DNA from: JAHEEM01 sp036396795
GTDB taxonomy: Bacteria; Pseudomonadota; Gammaproteobacteria; Steroidobacterales; Rariloculaceae
Direction: 5' to 3'
Length of the DNA stretch: 64,000 nt
NCBI GenBank assembly: GCA_036396795.1
Contig: DASWKF010000017.1
Span: forward strand, 1-64,000
In this document: piece by piece, positions 35,755 to 43,773 of the stretch
Layout: every line of letters begins with the position of its first letter
Position numbering within the stretch: the first letter of the stretch is position 1
Position numbers and translations under genes: made by a program
Notes under the pieces: generated by a model
What the model was told of the DNA's origin: nothing
Databases searched by the model: none
The model's input: the letters and a program-made list of their open reading frames with translations, nothing else

Positions 35755-36082
35755 ACGACATGAGCAGCAGGGCGAGCTCGAAGAGCGCGGCGAGGAACAG
35801 CAGCACCGCGGAACGCGCTTGAGCGCCGCTCGCGACCGTCTCCACCAGGCCGCCGCCGACGTAGAACACGAGTGCAATCGAAAGCCACTGAGCCGTGTGC
35901 GCCGACCCTGCCAACAGCCCTTTGAGCGCCAGCAGCAGCGGGCTCGCGGTCACCAGCAGCGCCAGCGCGGTCGCAGTCGTGGACAGGGGCAACGCCAGGA
36001 TTCGGGCGCTCAGCGCGCACAACAGCGCACCGTGGCTCACGAGGATTGCGAGGCGCATTCGCCGCGCAGGCAGAGCGCTCAT
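35711..36082 (-). CDS. DUF2069 family membrane protein
   Basis: 123 residues with four hydrophobic segments (LAILVSHGALLCALSARILA, TATALALLVTASPLLLALKG, TAQWLSIALVFYVGGGLVET, AVLLFLAALFELALLLMSF). Matches DUF2069, small inner-membrane proteins of unknown function. It starts in an ATGA overlap with the wrbA stop, third gene in an arsC-wrbA-DUF2069 operon. Its 3' end overlaps hda tail to tail by 44 bases. Confidence 0.85.
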   Translation of the reverse strand: MSALPARRMRLAILVSHGALLCALSARILALPLSTTATALALLVTASPLLLALKGLLAGSAHTAQWLSIALVFYVGGGLVETVASGAQARSAVLLFLAALFELALLLMSFKRAPTKSAGSAES

Positions 36083-36678
36083 CGGCGCGGCGGGGCGAGT
36101 TTTTGAGCGAGCCGGGTAACACGCTCGCCCAAGGCTCGAGCGATGTCGCGCTCGTGCTCGCTCAGCGAGGCATTCCACGGCGCCTCGATGTGCGATGCAC
36201 CGTACGGTCCGCCGCCGCTGCGAGTCTCGGTGACGCCGCGAAGGGTATACGGCACTCCGGTCCAGAGCATGCCGTGGTGCAGCAGCGGTAACGCCATCGA
36301 CAGCAGCGTGGTCTCCTGCCCCCCGTGCAAGGACGTCGTCGAAGTAAAGACGCCCGCCGGCTTGTCGACGAGGGCGCCTTCGAGCCAAAGCCGGCTGGTC
36401 GTGTCCAGAAAATACTTCAGCGGCGCCGCCATGTTGCCGAAGCGTGTCGGGCTTCCGAGCAACAGGCCGTCACAGAATTCGAGGTCCGTCAAGGCTGCGT
36501 ACGGCGGTCCGTCACCGGGCACGGCGGCTTCGGTGGCTTCCGGTGTTGCCGAGACTGCCGGTACCGTGCGCAGCACAGCCTCGCCGCCGGCGGACTCCAC
36601 ACCGCGCGCGGCATGGCGGGCGAGCTCCGCTGTCGAGCCCTTGCGGGAGTAGTAGAGCACGAGTATCTGAACCGTCAC
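36079..36678 (-). CDS. wrbA: NAD(P)H:quinone oxidoreductase WrbA
   Basis: A tetrameric FMN flavodoxin-like enzyme reducing quinones by two electrons. 199 residues. Flavin-binding segments: LVLYYSRKGSTAELARHAAR (phosphate loop), GSPTRFGNMAAPLKYFLDTT and FTSTTSLHGGQETTLLSM, then GGGPYGASHI. It follows arsC by ATGA overlap and precedes DUF2069 by the same. The three-gene order is shared with pseudomonads. Confidence 0.94.
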   Translation of the reverse strand: MTVQILVLYYSRKGSTAELARHAARGVESAGGEAVLRTVPAVSATPEATEAAVPGDGPPYAALTDLEFCDGLLLGSPTRFGNMAAPLKYFLDTTSRLWLEGALVDKPAGVFTSTTSLHGGQETTLLSMALPLLHHGMLWTGVPYTLRGVTETRSGGGPYGASHIEAPWNASLSEHERDIARALGERVTRLAQKLAPPRR

Positions 36679-37037
36679 TCAAAGAGCTCCAGCACCCGCT
36701 TCGGCGGGCGGCCGATGCGCGCGGCGGTGGCCGTTTCTACGATCGGCCGCTGGATGAGCTTCGGTTGGGAGTGCAGCAAGTCGAGCACCTGGTCGTCGGC
36801 GGCGGCGTCGAGATCGACGTTCGCTTGCTTGAACTCGTCTTCATTGGTGCGCACGAGCGCGCTGGGCGCGACGCCGAGCTTCGCAACGAGTGACTTGAGC
36901 TCGTCCGTCGAGGGAGGTGTTTGCAGATACTCGATGATCTCCGGCTCGTGGCCGCAATCGCGCAACAGCGCCAAGGTGGCGCGCGACTTGGAGCAACGGG
37001 GATTGTGGTAAATTCGAGGTTTCAATGATAACTCCAT
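36675..37037 (-). CDS. arsC: ArsC family (glutaredoxin-dependent arsenate reductase-like) protein
   Basis: 120 residues with the ArsC active-site cysteine in YHNPRCSKSRATLALL, followed by QTPPSTDELKSLVAKLG and the C-terminal QRPIVETATAARIGRPP. No arsR, arsB or arsH is nearby, so arsenate resistance is not proven; it could be a YfgD-type thiol reductase. Two starts compete: ATG at 37037 and TTG at 37025, the latter preceded by GGAG. The upstream bases are strikingly A+T-rich (TAAAATTATATAAAAT on the minus strand), likely the promoter of this operon. Confidence 0.88.
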   Translation of the reverse strand: MELSLKPRIYHNPRCSKSRATLALLRDCGHEPEIIEYLQTPPSTDELKSLVAKLGVAPSALVRTNEDEFKQANVDLDAAADDQVLDLLHSQPKLIQRPIVETATAARIGRPPKRVLELFE

Positions 37038-37060
37038 ATTTTATATAATTTTACTACCTT
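37038..37060 (-). promoter_or_regulatory. A+T-rich candidate promoter of the arsC-wrbA operon
   Basis: On the minus strand the bases before the arsC start read TAAAATTATATAAAAT, almost pure A/T inside a GC-rich genome. TAAAAT or TATAAA could serve as a -10 box. If so, transcription would begin within a few bases of the first ATG, which would favour the downstream TTG start or a leaderless message. I could not identify a -35 box with confidence. Confidence 0.4.
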
Positions 37061-37115
37061 ACTTTCATGGCCCAGGCGAGACTTCGGAAGTGCGCCGGTC
37101 ACGCCCGCGAGAAAC

Positions 37116-37136
37116 GCTGAGCAGACCTCAGCTGAG
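37116..37136. promoter_or_regulatory. Overlapping palindromes before the lipoprotein gene
   Basis: GCTGAG (37116-37121) and CTCAGC (37127-37132) are inverted repeats separated by 5 bases, and CTCAGCTGAG (37127-37136) is itself a perfect 10-base palindrome. They lie in the 162-base gap between arsC and the divergent lipoprotein gene. The arrangement could be an operator for a dimeric regulator or an mRNA hairpin; nothing more is visible. Confidence 0.3.
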
Positions 37137-37199
37137 TCGGCTTGACGACTACGAGAACCCCCTGCTAGCTTTCCGATGTTGACCAGCATAAGCATAAGA

Positions 37200-37520
37200 A
37201 TGAATTTCAGGCGAGTCACCTTGGGTCTGGCGCTGAGCCTCTGGCTCCTCGGTTGCGCGACATCGCCTCCCGTCCAGGAAATGAGTGACGCGCGCCAGGC
37301 GATCGCCGCCGCCGAAGAGGCGGACGCAGACCGGCTTGCGCCGCAAACCATCGGTGAAGCGCGTGACTATCTCGCGCAGGCTGAAGAGCAGATTCGCGAT
37401 CGAAACTACGGCCTTGCCCGCGGCAGCGCGATGCGCGCCAGGACGCGCGCGATCTATGCGCTGCAGGCGAGCCAAGCGGCTCAGGAAGCCGAAGATCCCC
37501 AAGAAACCACCAACAACTGA
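37200..37520 (+). CDS. Small lipoprotein, DUF4398-like
   Basis: 106 residues from the ATG at 37200. A lipoprotein signal peptide (FRRVTLGLALSLWLLGC, lipobox LLGC) is followed by a mostly helical, charged domain: MSDARQAIAAAEEADADRL, TIGEARDYLAQAEEQI and GLARGSAMRARTRAIYALQA. This pattern matches DUF4398, TPR-like periplasmic lipoproteins of unknown role. An in-frame ATG at 37176 is possible but adds eight non-typical residues. The acylphosphatase gene begins 2 bases after its stop. Confidence 0.8.
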   Translation: MNFRRVTLGLALSLWLLGCATSPPVQEMSDARQAIAAAEEADADRLAPQTIGEARDYLAQAEEQIRDRNYGLARGSAMRARTRAIYALQASQAAQEAEDPQETTNN

Positions 37521-37522
37521 CG

Positions 37523-37804
37523 TTGACGGATAGAGACGTTCAGGTCGTTCGCTGCCTCGTGGCCGGGCATGTCCAAGGTGTTTGGTATCGGGCGACCGCC
37601 AAGGAGCACGCGTCGCGGTTGAAGCTCGACGGCTGGGCTCGCAATCTACCCGATGGCAGGGTCGAGGTCGTCGCCGCCGGACACAAAGCCGCCGTGGCTG
37701 AGTTTTGCGGCGCGCTTTGGAACGGCCCGCCCGCGGCACGCGTTTGCGGTGTCACCATCGACGCTTGGACCGAGCCGGTCGATCCCGGCTTCAAGATACG
37801 CTGA
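37523..37804 (+). CDS. acyP: Acylphosphatase
   Basis: Hydrolyses acyl phosphates such as carbamoyl phosphate and acetyl phosphate. 93 residues, usual size. The catalytic Arg lies in RCLVAGHVQGVWYRATAKEH and the Asn in GWARNLPDGRVEVVAAG. The start is a TTG at 37523, two bases after the lipoprotein stop; no ATG or GTG is available before the first beta strand. Convergent with the lytic transglycosylase gene. Confidence 0.93.
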   Translation: MTDRDVQVVRCLVAGHVQGVWYRATAKEHASRLKLDGWARNLPDGRVEVVAAGHKAAVAEFCGALWNGPPAARVCGVTIDAWTEPVDPGFKIR

Positions 37805-37813
37805 GTGCCGCGC

Positions 37814-38452
37814 TCAGGAGCGAAACCACTTCGTCCGCAAGCGCTCGATCACCCGGTCGGCGTAGCCGCGGCGGCCGAGGCTGCCGTTGTAGCGGCCGAG
37901 GCCGCGCACGAGATCGCCGTTCTCCATGTCGAGATAGTACTTGAGGATGCGACAGCCGAGCAGGATGTTGAAGCGCATGTCGAAAAGCGCGTTCTTGTCG
38001 TCGTGCCCGACCTCCTCGACCCAGAAAGGCATTATCTGCATCAAGCCCAGAGCGGTAGCCGAGGAGATGGCATAGCGGTCGAAGTTGCTCTCGACGTCGA
38101 TGACTGCGAGCACGAGCTCCGGTGCGACGTCGCTGCGCGTGGCCTCGTGGTGCACGGTCTTGAGAATCTCGAGGCGCTCATTGATGTCCGGCACCTGCGC
38201 GGCGAGCCGGCGCGACATGTCCGTCAGCCAAACCTCGGCTGCAAATCGATCCGCGAAACTTTCCGCCTCGGCGACGGCTTGAATGAGAATCTTCCGCAGT
38301 TCCGGATCCGGCCCCGATCGCGCGTCGCTCGGTATCGATTCCTGGCTTGCTGATGGCAGTGTGAAGCCGAGGATCCCGAGCGCCAGGCAGGCGAGAGCGG
38401 GTTGGCCGAGGCGACTACCGCGCGGAAGAGTCGAGCGTTGCGCGCGGCGCAT
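37814..38452 (-). CDS. Periplasmic lytic transglycosylase, SLT domain
   Basis: 212 residues with a signal peptide (LGQPALACLALGILGFTLPSA). The C-terminal part is a family 1 SLT domain: catalytic Glu in APELVLAVIDVESNFDRYAI, then SSATALGLMQIMPFWVEEVG, FNILLGCRILKYYLDME and LGRYNGSLGRRGYADRV. It cleaves peptidoglycan glycan strands. The ~70-residue helical region before the domain is typical of the small transglycosylases found next to proS in gammaproteobacteria. The gene starts 3 bases after the proS stop, so the two are co-transcribed. Confidence 0.9.
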   Translation of the reverse strand: MRRAQRSTLPRGSRLGQPALACLALGILGFTLPSASQESIPSDARSGPDPELRKILIQAVAEAESFADRFAAEVWLTDMSRRLAAQVPDINERLEILKTVHHEATRSDVAPELVLAVIDVESNFDRYAISSATALGLMQIMPFWVEEVGHDDKNALFDMRFNILLGCRILKYYLDMENGDLVRGLGRYNGSLGRRGYADRVIERLRTKWFRS

Positions 38453-38455
38453 GCT

Positions 38456-40150
38456 TCAATTTAACCGCGCCATGAGCGCTTCCACGGACAGCATCTCGGG
38501 CTCGATCGCATTGCGCGCCTTGTACTCGATTCGGCCTTCATCCCACGCGGTTTCCGTGATCACGATCCGGTGCGGGATGCCCAGCAGGTCCGCATCTGCA
38601 AACTTGAAACCGGGGCGTTGGCTGCGGTCGTCGAGGAGCACCTCGACGCCGGCGGCGCCGAGATCGCCGTAGAGCCGGTCTGCGGCTTCCCTGACGCGCA
38701 GAGACTTGTCGATGTTGATCGGGATCAGTACGGCGTCGAACGGCGCTATCGCCCGCGGCCAGATGATGCCGCGGGCGTCGTGGCTCTGCTCTATGGCTGC
38801 GGCGACGACGCGTGTCACGCCGATGCCGTAGCAGCCCATCTGCATCGCGCAGCTCCTGCCGTCCCTGTCGAGCACGGTCGCCTCCATGGCTTCACTGTAT
38901 TTGCTTCCAAGCTGAAAGATGTGACCGACTTCAATTCCTCGAGCAATCGTGAGCTTGCCGCCACCGGACGGGCTCGGATCTCCGTCGGCGGCGTTGCGCA
39001 GATCCGCCGCCGGCGGCAGCGGCAGATCCCGTTCCCAGTTAACGCCCGTCAGGTGATGGTCGCGTCGATTGGCGCCGCAGACGAAATCGGCCAACAGCGC
39101 CGCGGCGTGATCGACCACCATCGGCAGATTCAGGTCCTTGGGCCCGAGAAACCCGGGCTCGCAGCCTGTTGCGGCCTCGACCTGCTCGGCGCCGAGCAGC
39201 CTCAGGGGGCGGGCGACCTGCGGCAACGCTTCGGCCTTCAAGCGGTTGAGCTCATGGTCGCCGCGCAGCAGCAGGCCAACGGCCGGAGTTTCGCTGCCGG
39301 CGACGAGCAGCATCTTGAGACACTGCCCGGCCGGGACTTTCAGGAATTTACCGAGTGCCTCGATGCTGCGTACGTCGGGTGTGCTCACGAGCGCGTAGCC
39401 GGTCGTGGGCGTGGGCCGCATGGCCGCGGGCGCCGGCAACGCGACCGTCTCGACGTTGGCGGCAAAGCCGTCGGCTTCGCAATACGCGATCGCGTCCTCG
39501 CCCGAATCGGCGAGCACGTGAAACTCCTCGGAGCGATTTCCGCCGATAGCCCCGGGGTCCGCCTGTACGATGCGGAAGTTGAGCTGAAGCCGGGAAAAAA
39601 TGCGCTCGTAGGCGACGCGCATCGCGACATAGCCCTCCATCAACGATGCTTCGTCGAGATGAAACGAATAAGCGTCCTTCATCGTGAACTCGCGCGCGCG
39701 CATGACGCCGAAGCGCGGCCGGATCTCGTCGCGAAATTTCGTTTGAATCTGGTAATAGTTGACCGGAAGCTGGCGATAGCTCCTGAGCTCGCTGCGCGCG
39801 ATGTCGGTAATGACCTCCTCGTGGGTCGGTCCGAGGCAGAACGGTCGCGCATGCCGGTCTTCGAAGCGCAGCAGCTCGGGCCCGAACTGGTCCCAGCGCC
39901 CGGACGCCTGCCACAGCTCCGCGGGTTGCACGACGGGCATGAGCAGCTCGAACGCGCCGGCGCGGTCCATCTCCTCGCGAATGATCGTCTGCACTTTCTG
40001 CAATACGCGCAGCCCCAAGGGCAGCCACGTATACATGCCGGACGCGAGGCGTCGAATCAAACCGGCGCGCAGCATGAGCTGATGGCTCACGACCTCGGCG
40101 TCGGCCGGCGCCTCTTTGAAGGTATTGAAAGGCAGTTGGCTCAGTCGCAT
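38456..40150 (-). CDS. proS: Prolyl-tRNA synthetase, bacterial type
   Basis: 564 residues, class II synthetase. Motif 1 region ASGMYTWLPLGLRVLQKV, motif 2 FRDEIRPRFGVMRAREFTMKD, and motif 3 GCYGIGVTRVVAAAIEQ are present. The large editing insertion between motifs 2 and 3 is retained (LVSTPDVRSIEALGKFL, GDHELNRLKAEAL), as in bacterial ProS, and hydrolyses Ala-tRNA-Pro. The N-terminus MRLSQLPFNTFKEAPADAEV fixes the start at 40150; the frame to 40219 is excluded because it lies over the pssA start. Confidence 0.97.
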   Translation of the reverse strand: MRLSQLPFNTFKEAPADAEVVSHQLMLRAGLIRRLASGMYTWLPLGLRVLQKVQTIIREEMDRAGAFELLMPVVQPAELWQASGRWDQFGPELLRFEDRHARPFCLGPTHEEVITDIARSELRSYRQLPVNYYQIQTKFRDEIRPRFGVMRAREFTMKDAYSFHLDEASLMEGYVAMRVAYERIFSRLQLNFRIVQADPGAIGGNRSEEFHVLADSGEDAIAYCEADGFAANVETVALPAPAAMRPTPTTGYALVSTPDVRSIEALGKFLKVPAGQCLKMLLVAGSETPAVGLLLRGDHELNRLKAEALPQVARPLRLLGAEQVEAATGCEPGFLGPKDLNLPMVVDHAAALLADFVCGANRRDHHLTGVNWERDLPLPPAADLRNAADGDPSPSGGGKLTIARGIEVGHIFQLGSKYSEAMEATVLDRDGRSCAMQMGCYGIGVTRVVAAAIEQSHDARGIIWPRAIAPFDAVLIPINIDKSLRVREAADRLYGDLGAAGVEVLLDDRSQRPGFKFADADLLGIPHRIVITETAWDEGRIEYKARNAIEPEMLSVEALMARLN

Positions 40151-40210
40151 GGCGCGTAGTTTCTCAAACCCCGTGACAGAAAGCATTGCTTCGCATGGTC
40201 GAGCCGCAGC

Positions 40211-41020
40211 ATGATTCACCCTGTGGGTGACCAGCCGATGACCTCAGACAGCTCGCCAAAGAGGGTTCCGCGCCGCGGAATTTACCTGCTGCCGAATCTG
40301 TTGACCACCGGCGCGCTGTTCACGGGGTTCTACTCGATCGTCGCGGCCATCGACGGCAATTTTCTCGGAGCCGCGTGGGCCATCTACATTGCGATGTTTC
40401 TCGATGGCCTCGACGGCCGCGTCGCAAGGATGACGAGCACCGAAAGCGATTTCGGCAAGGAGTTCGACAGCCTTGCCGATATGGTGTCTTTCGGCCTGGC
40501 GCCGGCCATCGTGACCTATCAATGGGGCGTCGAGCGGTTTTCCGAGTACGGCGCGCTTTGGGGGCGACTCGGCTGGCTGGCCGCGTTTCTCTACACGGTC
40601 GCCGCGGCGTTTCGACTGGCGCGATTCAATACCAGCTTGGGCATAGACGACAAGCGCTATTTCCAGGGCCTGCCGAGCCCGCCCGCGGCGTCGGGCATCG
40701 CGGCGATGGTCTGGATCAGCATCGCCTACGAGATTCACGGGCTCTTCGCGCTGGTTTGCGGCATCGCTATCACGGCCTTGACCGGTCTCGCGATGATGTC
40801 GAATTTCCGCTACCTGAGCTTCAAGGATTTCAACCTGGGCAGCCGGGTTCGGTTCACGAATCTGCTGCTGATCCCGCTGGTCCTGATCACCATCGCCCTG
40901 AATCCGCCGCTGGTGCTGTTCACCCTGTTCTTCGTTTACGCGACTTCGGCGCCGGTCCACTGGCTGTGGCGGCACCGAGGCAGGACGGCGAGGCGGGGTG
41001 CGAGAGAGCAGCGCCCATGA
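40211..41020 (+). CDS. pssA: CDP-diacylglycerol-serine O-phosphatidyltransferase
   Basis: Makes phosphatidylserine, precursor of phosphatidylethanolamine. 269 residues, about seven membrane helices (membrane-type PssA, not the E. coli phospholipase-D-like type). The CDP-alcohol signature is DGLDGRVARMTSTESDFG followed by KEFDSLADMVSFGLAPA; YLLPNLLTTGALFTGFYSIV is the N-terminal helix. Start 40211 (ATG) is used; an ATG at 40238 is equally possible, and neither has a clear ribosome site. First gene of pssA-udg-rimI-prfC; the stop overlaps the next start (ATGA). Confidence 0.95.
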   Translation: MIHPVGDQPMTSDSSPKRVPRRGIYLLPNLLTTGALFTGFYSIVAAIDGNFLGAAWAIYIAMFLDGLDGRVARMTSTESDFGKEFDSLADMVSFGLAPAIVTYQWGVERFSEYGALWGRLGWLAAFLYTVAAAFRLARFNTSLGIDDKRYFQGLPSPPAASGIAAMVWISIAYEIHGLFALVCGIAITALTGLAMMSNFRYLSFKDFNLGSRVRFTNLLLIPLVLITIALNPPLVLFTLFFVYATSAPVHWLWRHRGRTARRGAREQRP

Positions 41021-41676
41021 ACGAGCGGCGCCAGGCCTATCTGGCCGCCATGGATATTCCGCTGTGGGTGTTGCGGACGGGCGCCGCCGATCCGCAGGCT
41101 CCCGAGCCGGCCGCGGCTCCGGACTGGCAGGTGCTGGCCGAGGCCGTGCGCGGCTGCACCCACTGTGCGCTGCATCGCGGCCGCACGCAAACCGTGTTCG
41201 GCGTCGGTCGCCGCGACGCCGATCTGCTGGTCGTCGGAGAAGCCCCGGGCGCTGAGGAGGATCGCCAGGGGGAACCCTTCGTCGGCCCTGCCGGGCAGCT
41301 ATTGAACTCGATGCTCGCGGCAATCCGGCTCGATCGCAAGGATGTTTACATAGCGAATGTTCTCAAGTGCCGGCCGCCCAACAATCGCGATCCGAAACCC
41401 GAGGAAGCGCGAGCCTGCAGTCCTTATCTGGAGCGCCAGATAGAGCTGATTCAACCCAAAGTGATCCTGGCCGTGGGTCGCATTGCCGCGCAGTGGCTAT
41501 TGCAGTCCGATAGGCCCATCGGTAGGCTCAGGGGCACCGTTCATCACTTCGGAGCTTCGGGCATACCGTTGATTGCGAGCTATCATCCCGCCTATTTGCT
41601 GCGCAGCCCGGCTGCGAAAGCCAAAGCATGGGAGGACTTGCAGCTCGTCAGCCGCAGCTTGAGATCCAGCACATGA
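41017..41676 (+). CDS. Uracil-DNA glycosylase, family 4 ([4Fe-4S])
   Basis: 219 residues. Removes uracil from DNA. Family 4 features: cluster cysteines in CTHCALHRGRTQ and VLKCRPPNNRDPKPEEARAC, motif A GEAPGAEEDRQGEPFVGPAG, and motif B HPAYLLRSPAAK. The N-terminal ~45 residues are a variable Pro/Ala segment. It starts in an ATGA overlap with pssA and ends in an ATGA overlap with rimI. In related genomes a gene of this type lies just before rimI and is sometimes confused with TsaB, which it is not. Confidence 0.92.
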   Translation: MNERRQAYLAAMDIPLWVLRTGAADPQAPEPAAAPDWQVLAEAVRGCTHCALHRGRTQTVFGVGRRDADLLVVGEAPGAEEDRQGEPFVGPAGQLLNSMLAAIRLDRKDVYIANVLKCRPPNNRDPKPEEARACSPYLERQIELIQPKVILAVGRIAAQWLLQSDRPIGRLRGTVHHFGASGIPLIASYHPAYLLRSPAAKAKAWEDLQLVSRSLRSST

Positions 41677-42149
41677 GCGCAGCCGTACTTCCGCGATCCC
41701 GCATCCGACTCATGCGGCCCAGGGATCTACAGGCCGTGGCGGAGGTCGAGGCCGCGAGCTACCGTTTCCCCTGGAGTCTGGGTATTTTCCGCGACTGTCT
41801 GCTGGCCGGCTATCAGAGCCTGGTCCTCGACGTCTCCGGTTGCATCAGCGGTTATTGCATCGTCTCCATCGCCGCCGGCGAGGCGCACGTCTTGAACCTC
41901 TGCGTGCATCCGAGCTATCAACGCCTGGGCTTCGGCCGCCAGCTTCTCGTCGAAGCGCTGACGCGGGTGCGCGATGCCGGCGTCGAGCGCGTATTTCTCG
42001 AGGTGCGCCCCTCGAACAAAGCCGCGATCGCGCTTTACCGCTTGCTGGGCTTCAAGCTCATCGGGCGGCGCCCGTCCTATTACCAGGCCGAGCACGGCCG
42101 TGAGGATGCGGTGATCTACGCTTCGGCGCTCCCCGGCAGCACCGACTAA
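41673..42149 (+). CDS. rimI: Ribosomal protein S18 alanine N-acetyltransferase
   Basis: 158 residues, GNAT acetyltransferase of the RimI type. Motifs: RPRDLQAVAEVEAASYRFPW at the N-terminus, the acetyl-CoA loop HPSYQRLGFGRQLLVEAL, VFLEVRPSNKAAIALYRLLG and the C-terminal RRPSYYQAEHGREDAVIY. It acetylates the N-terminal Ala of S18 in E. coli. The ATG at 41673 overlaps the uracil glycosylase stop; the open frame to 41628 is within that gene. Confidence 0.94.
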   Translation: MSAAVLPRSRIRLMRPRDLQAVAEVEAASYRFPWSLGIFRDCLLAGYQSLVLDVSGCISGYCIVSIAAGEAHVLNLCVHPSYQRLGFGRQLLVEALTRVRDAGVERVFLEVRPSNKAAIALYRLLGFKLIGRRPSYYQAEHGREDAVIYASALPGSTD

Positions 42150-42173
42150 CTCCCCACAGCCGGATTCCAGACG

Positions 42174-43757
42174 ATGTCAGAGCACCTGAAGCGTCGCACG
42201 TTCGCGATCATTTCGCATCCGGATGCGGGAAAAACGACCTTGACGGAAAAGCTGCTGCTGTTCGGCGGAGCGATCCAGATGGCCGGCGCCGTGAAGGGAC
42301 GCAAGGCGCGGCGTCACGCGACCGCCGACTGGATGCAGCTCGAGCAGGAGCGAGGCATCTCCGTGACGTCTTCCGTGATGCAGTTTCCCTATCGCGGCCG
42401 GGTCGTCAATCTGCTCGACACGCCCGGCCACGAGGATTTTTCCGAGGACACCTATCGCACGCTGACGGCGGTCGATAGCGCCTTGATGGTCATCGATGCC
42501 GGCAAAGGCGTCGAGGAGCGCACCATCAAGCTCATGGACGTCTGCCGCCTGCGCAACACGCCCATCATGAGCTTCATCAACAAGCTCGACCGGGACGGGC
42601 GCGAGCCCATCGAGTTGCTGGACGAGATCGAGACCGTGCTCAAGATCGAGTGCGCGCCGGTGACCTGGCCGATCGGCACGGGGCGAGACTTTCAAGGCGT
42701 CTATCACTTCGGCGAAGATTGCCTGTATCTCTACGAGCGCGGCGATCCCAGCCGCGTCAGCGAGGCGACCCGAATCGCATCGCTCGCTTCGCCCGAAGCG
42801 CATGCGGCGCTGGGCGACTCGGCGGAGCGTCTGTGCGAGGAGATCGAGCTGGTGCGCGGCGCGAGCCCGAGCTTCGATGCGCGGCGCTATCTCGAGGGCG
42901 CGCAAGCGCCGGTGTTTTTCGGCGCCGCGATTCGCAATTTCGGCGTCAGGGAGTTGCTCGATGCCTTCATCGAGCACGCGCCGCCGCCGCTGCCCCGGCG
43001 GACCTCGAGCCGGATCGTCGACCCGGCCGAGCCTGAGCTCAGCGGCTTCGTTTTCAAGATCCAGGCAAACATGGATCCGGCGCATCGCGACCGGATCGCG
43101 TTTCTGCGCGTTTGCTCGGGGACTTACACGCCGGGCATGCGCCTCTACAACACGCGCCTGCAACGCGAGCTGCGCGTCGGCGAGGCGATCACGTTCATGG
43201 CGGCCGACCGGCAGCAGGCCGAGACCGCGGTCGCCGGCGACATCATCGGACTGCACAACCACGGCACTATCAACATCGGCGATTCGTTCTCGCAGGGCGA
43301 GGCGCTCACGTTTACCGGAATTCCGAATTTCGCGCCGGAGCTGTTCCGTCGCGCCGTGCTCAAGGACCCGCTGCGACTCAAGGCCCTCAACAAGGGCCTG
43401 GATCAGCTCTGCGAGGAGGGCGCTACGCAACTCTTTCGACCGCTCGCGAGCAATCACTTGATCCTCGGCGCCGTCGGGCCACTGCAGTTCGACGTTGCAT
43501 CGTTCAGGCTGCGCGACGAGTACGGCGTGGATTGTCAGTTCGAGGCCGTCAACGTCGCCACGGCCCGCTGGGTCGGATCGGGCGACCGGGTCAGACTCGA
43601 CGAGTTCAAGAACAGGCTCAAATCCAATCTCGCCGAGGACCACGACGGCCGGCTCGTCTATCTGGCGCCGAGCCAGGTGAGCCTGAACCTCACTCAGGAG
43701 CGTTGGCCCGACATCGAATTTCGCGCCACGCGTGAGCACGGCGCCGTGAGCGCTTGA
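42174..43757 (+). CDS. prfC: Peptide chain release factor 3
   Basis: 527 residues. The GTPase that recycles RF1/RF2 after peptide release. G1 is ISHPDAGKTTLTEKLLLFGG, switch region QLEQERGISVTSSVMQFPY, G3 LLDTPGHEDFSEDTYRTL, G4 INKLDRDG. Domain II (GFVFKIQANMDPAHRDRIAF) and domain III (AVGPLQFDVASFRLRDEYGV) follow. RF3-specific sequence MAGAVKGRKARRHATADWM distinguishes it from EF-G. It follows rimI by 24 bases and is convergent with the transglutaminase gene. Confidence 0.97.
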   Translation: MSEHLKRRTFAIISHPDAGKTTLTEKLLLFGGAIQMAGAVKGRKARRHATADWMQLEQERGISVTSSVMQFPYRGRVVNLLDTPGHEDFSEDTYRTLTAVDSALMVIDAGKGVEERTIKLMDVCRLRNTPIMSFINKLDRDGREPIELLDEIETVLKIECAPVTWPIGTGRDFQGVYHFGEDCLYLYERGDPSRVSEATRIASLASPEAHAALGDSAERLCEEIELVRGASPSFDARRYLEGAQAPVFFGAAIRNFGVRELLDAFIEHAPPPLPRRTSSRIVDPAEPELSGFVFKIQANMDPAHRDRIAFLRVCSGTYTPGMRLYNTRLQRELRVGEAITFMAADRQQAETAVAGDIIGLHNHGTINIGDSFSQGEALTFTGIPNFAPELFRRAVLKDPLRLKALNKGLDQLCEEGATQLFRPLASNHLILGAVGPLQFDVASFRLRDEYGVDCQFEAVNVATARWVGSGDRVRLDEFKNRLKSNLAEDHDGRLVYLAPSQVSLNLTQERWPDIEFRATREHGAVSA

Positions 43758-43773
43758 CGCCGGGCCGTGTGTC

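Noticed and set aside
36675..37037. Arsenic-resistance operon
   Set aside because: Only an ArsC-family gene is present, with wrbA and DUF2069; no arsR, arsB, acr3 or arsH, so it is not an ars operon.
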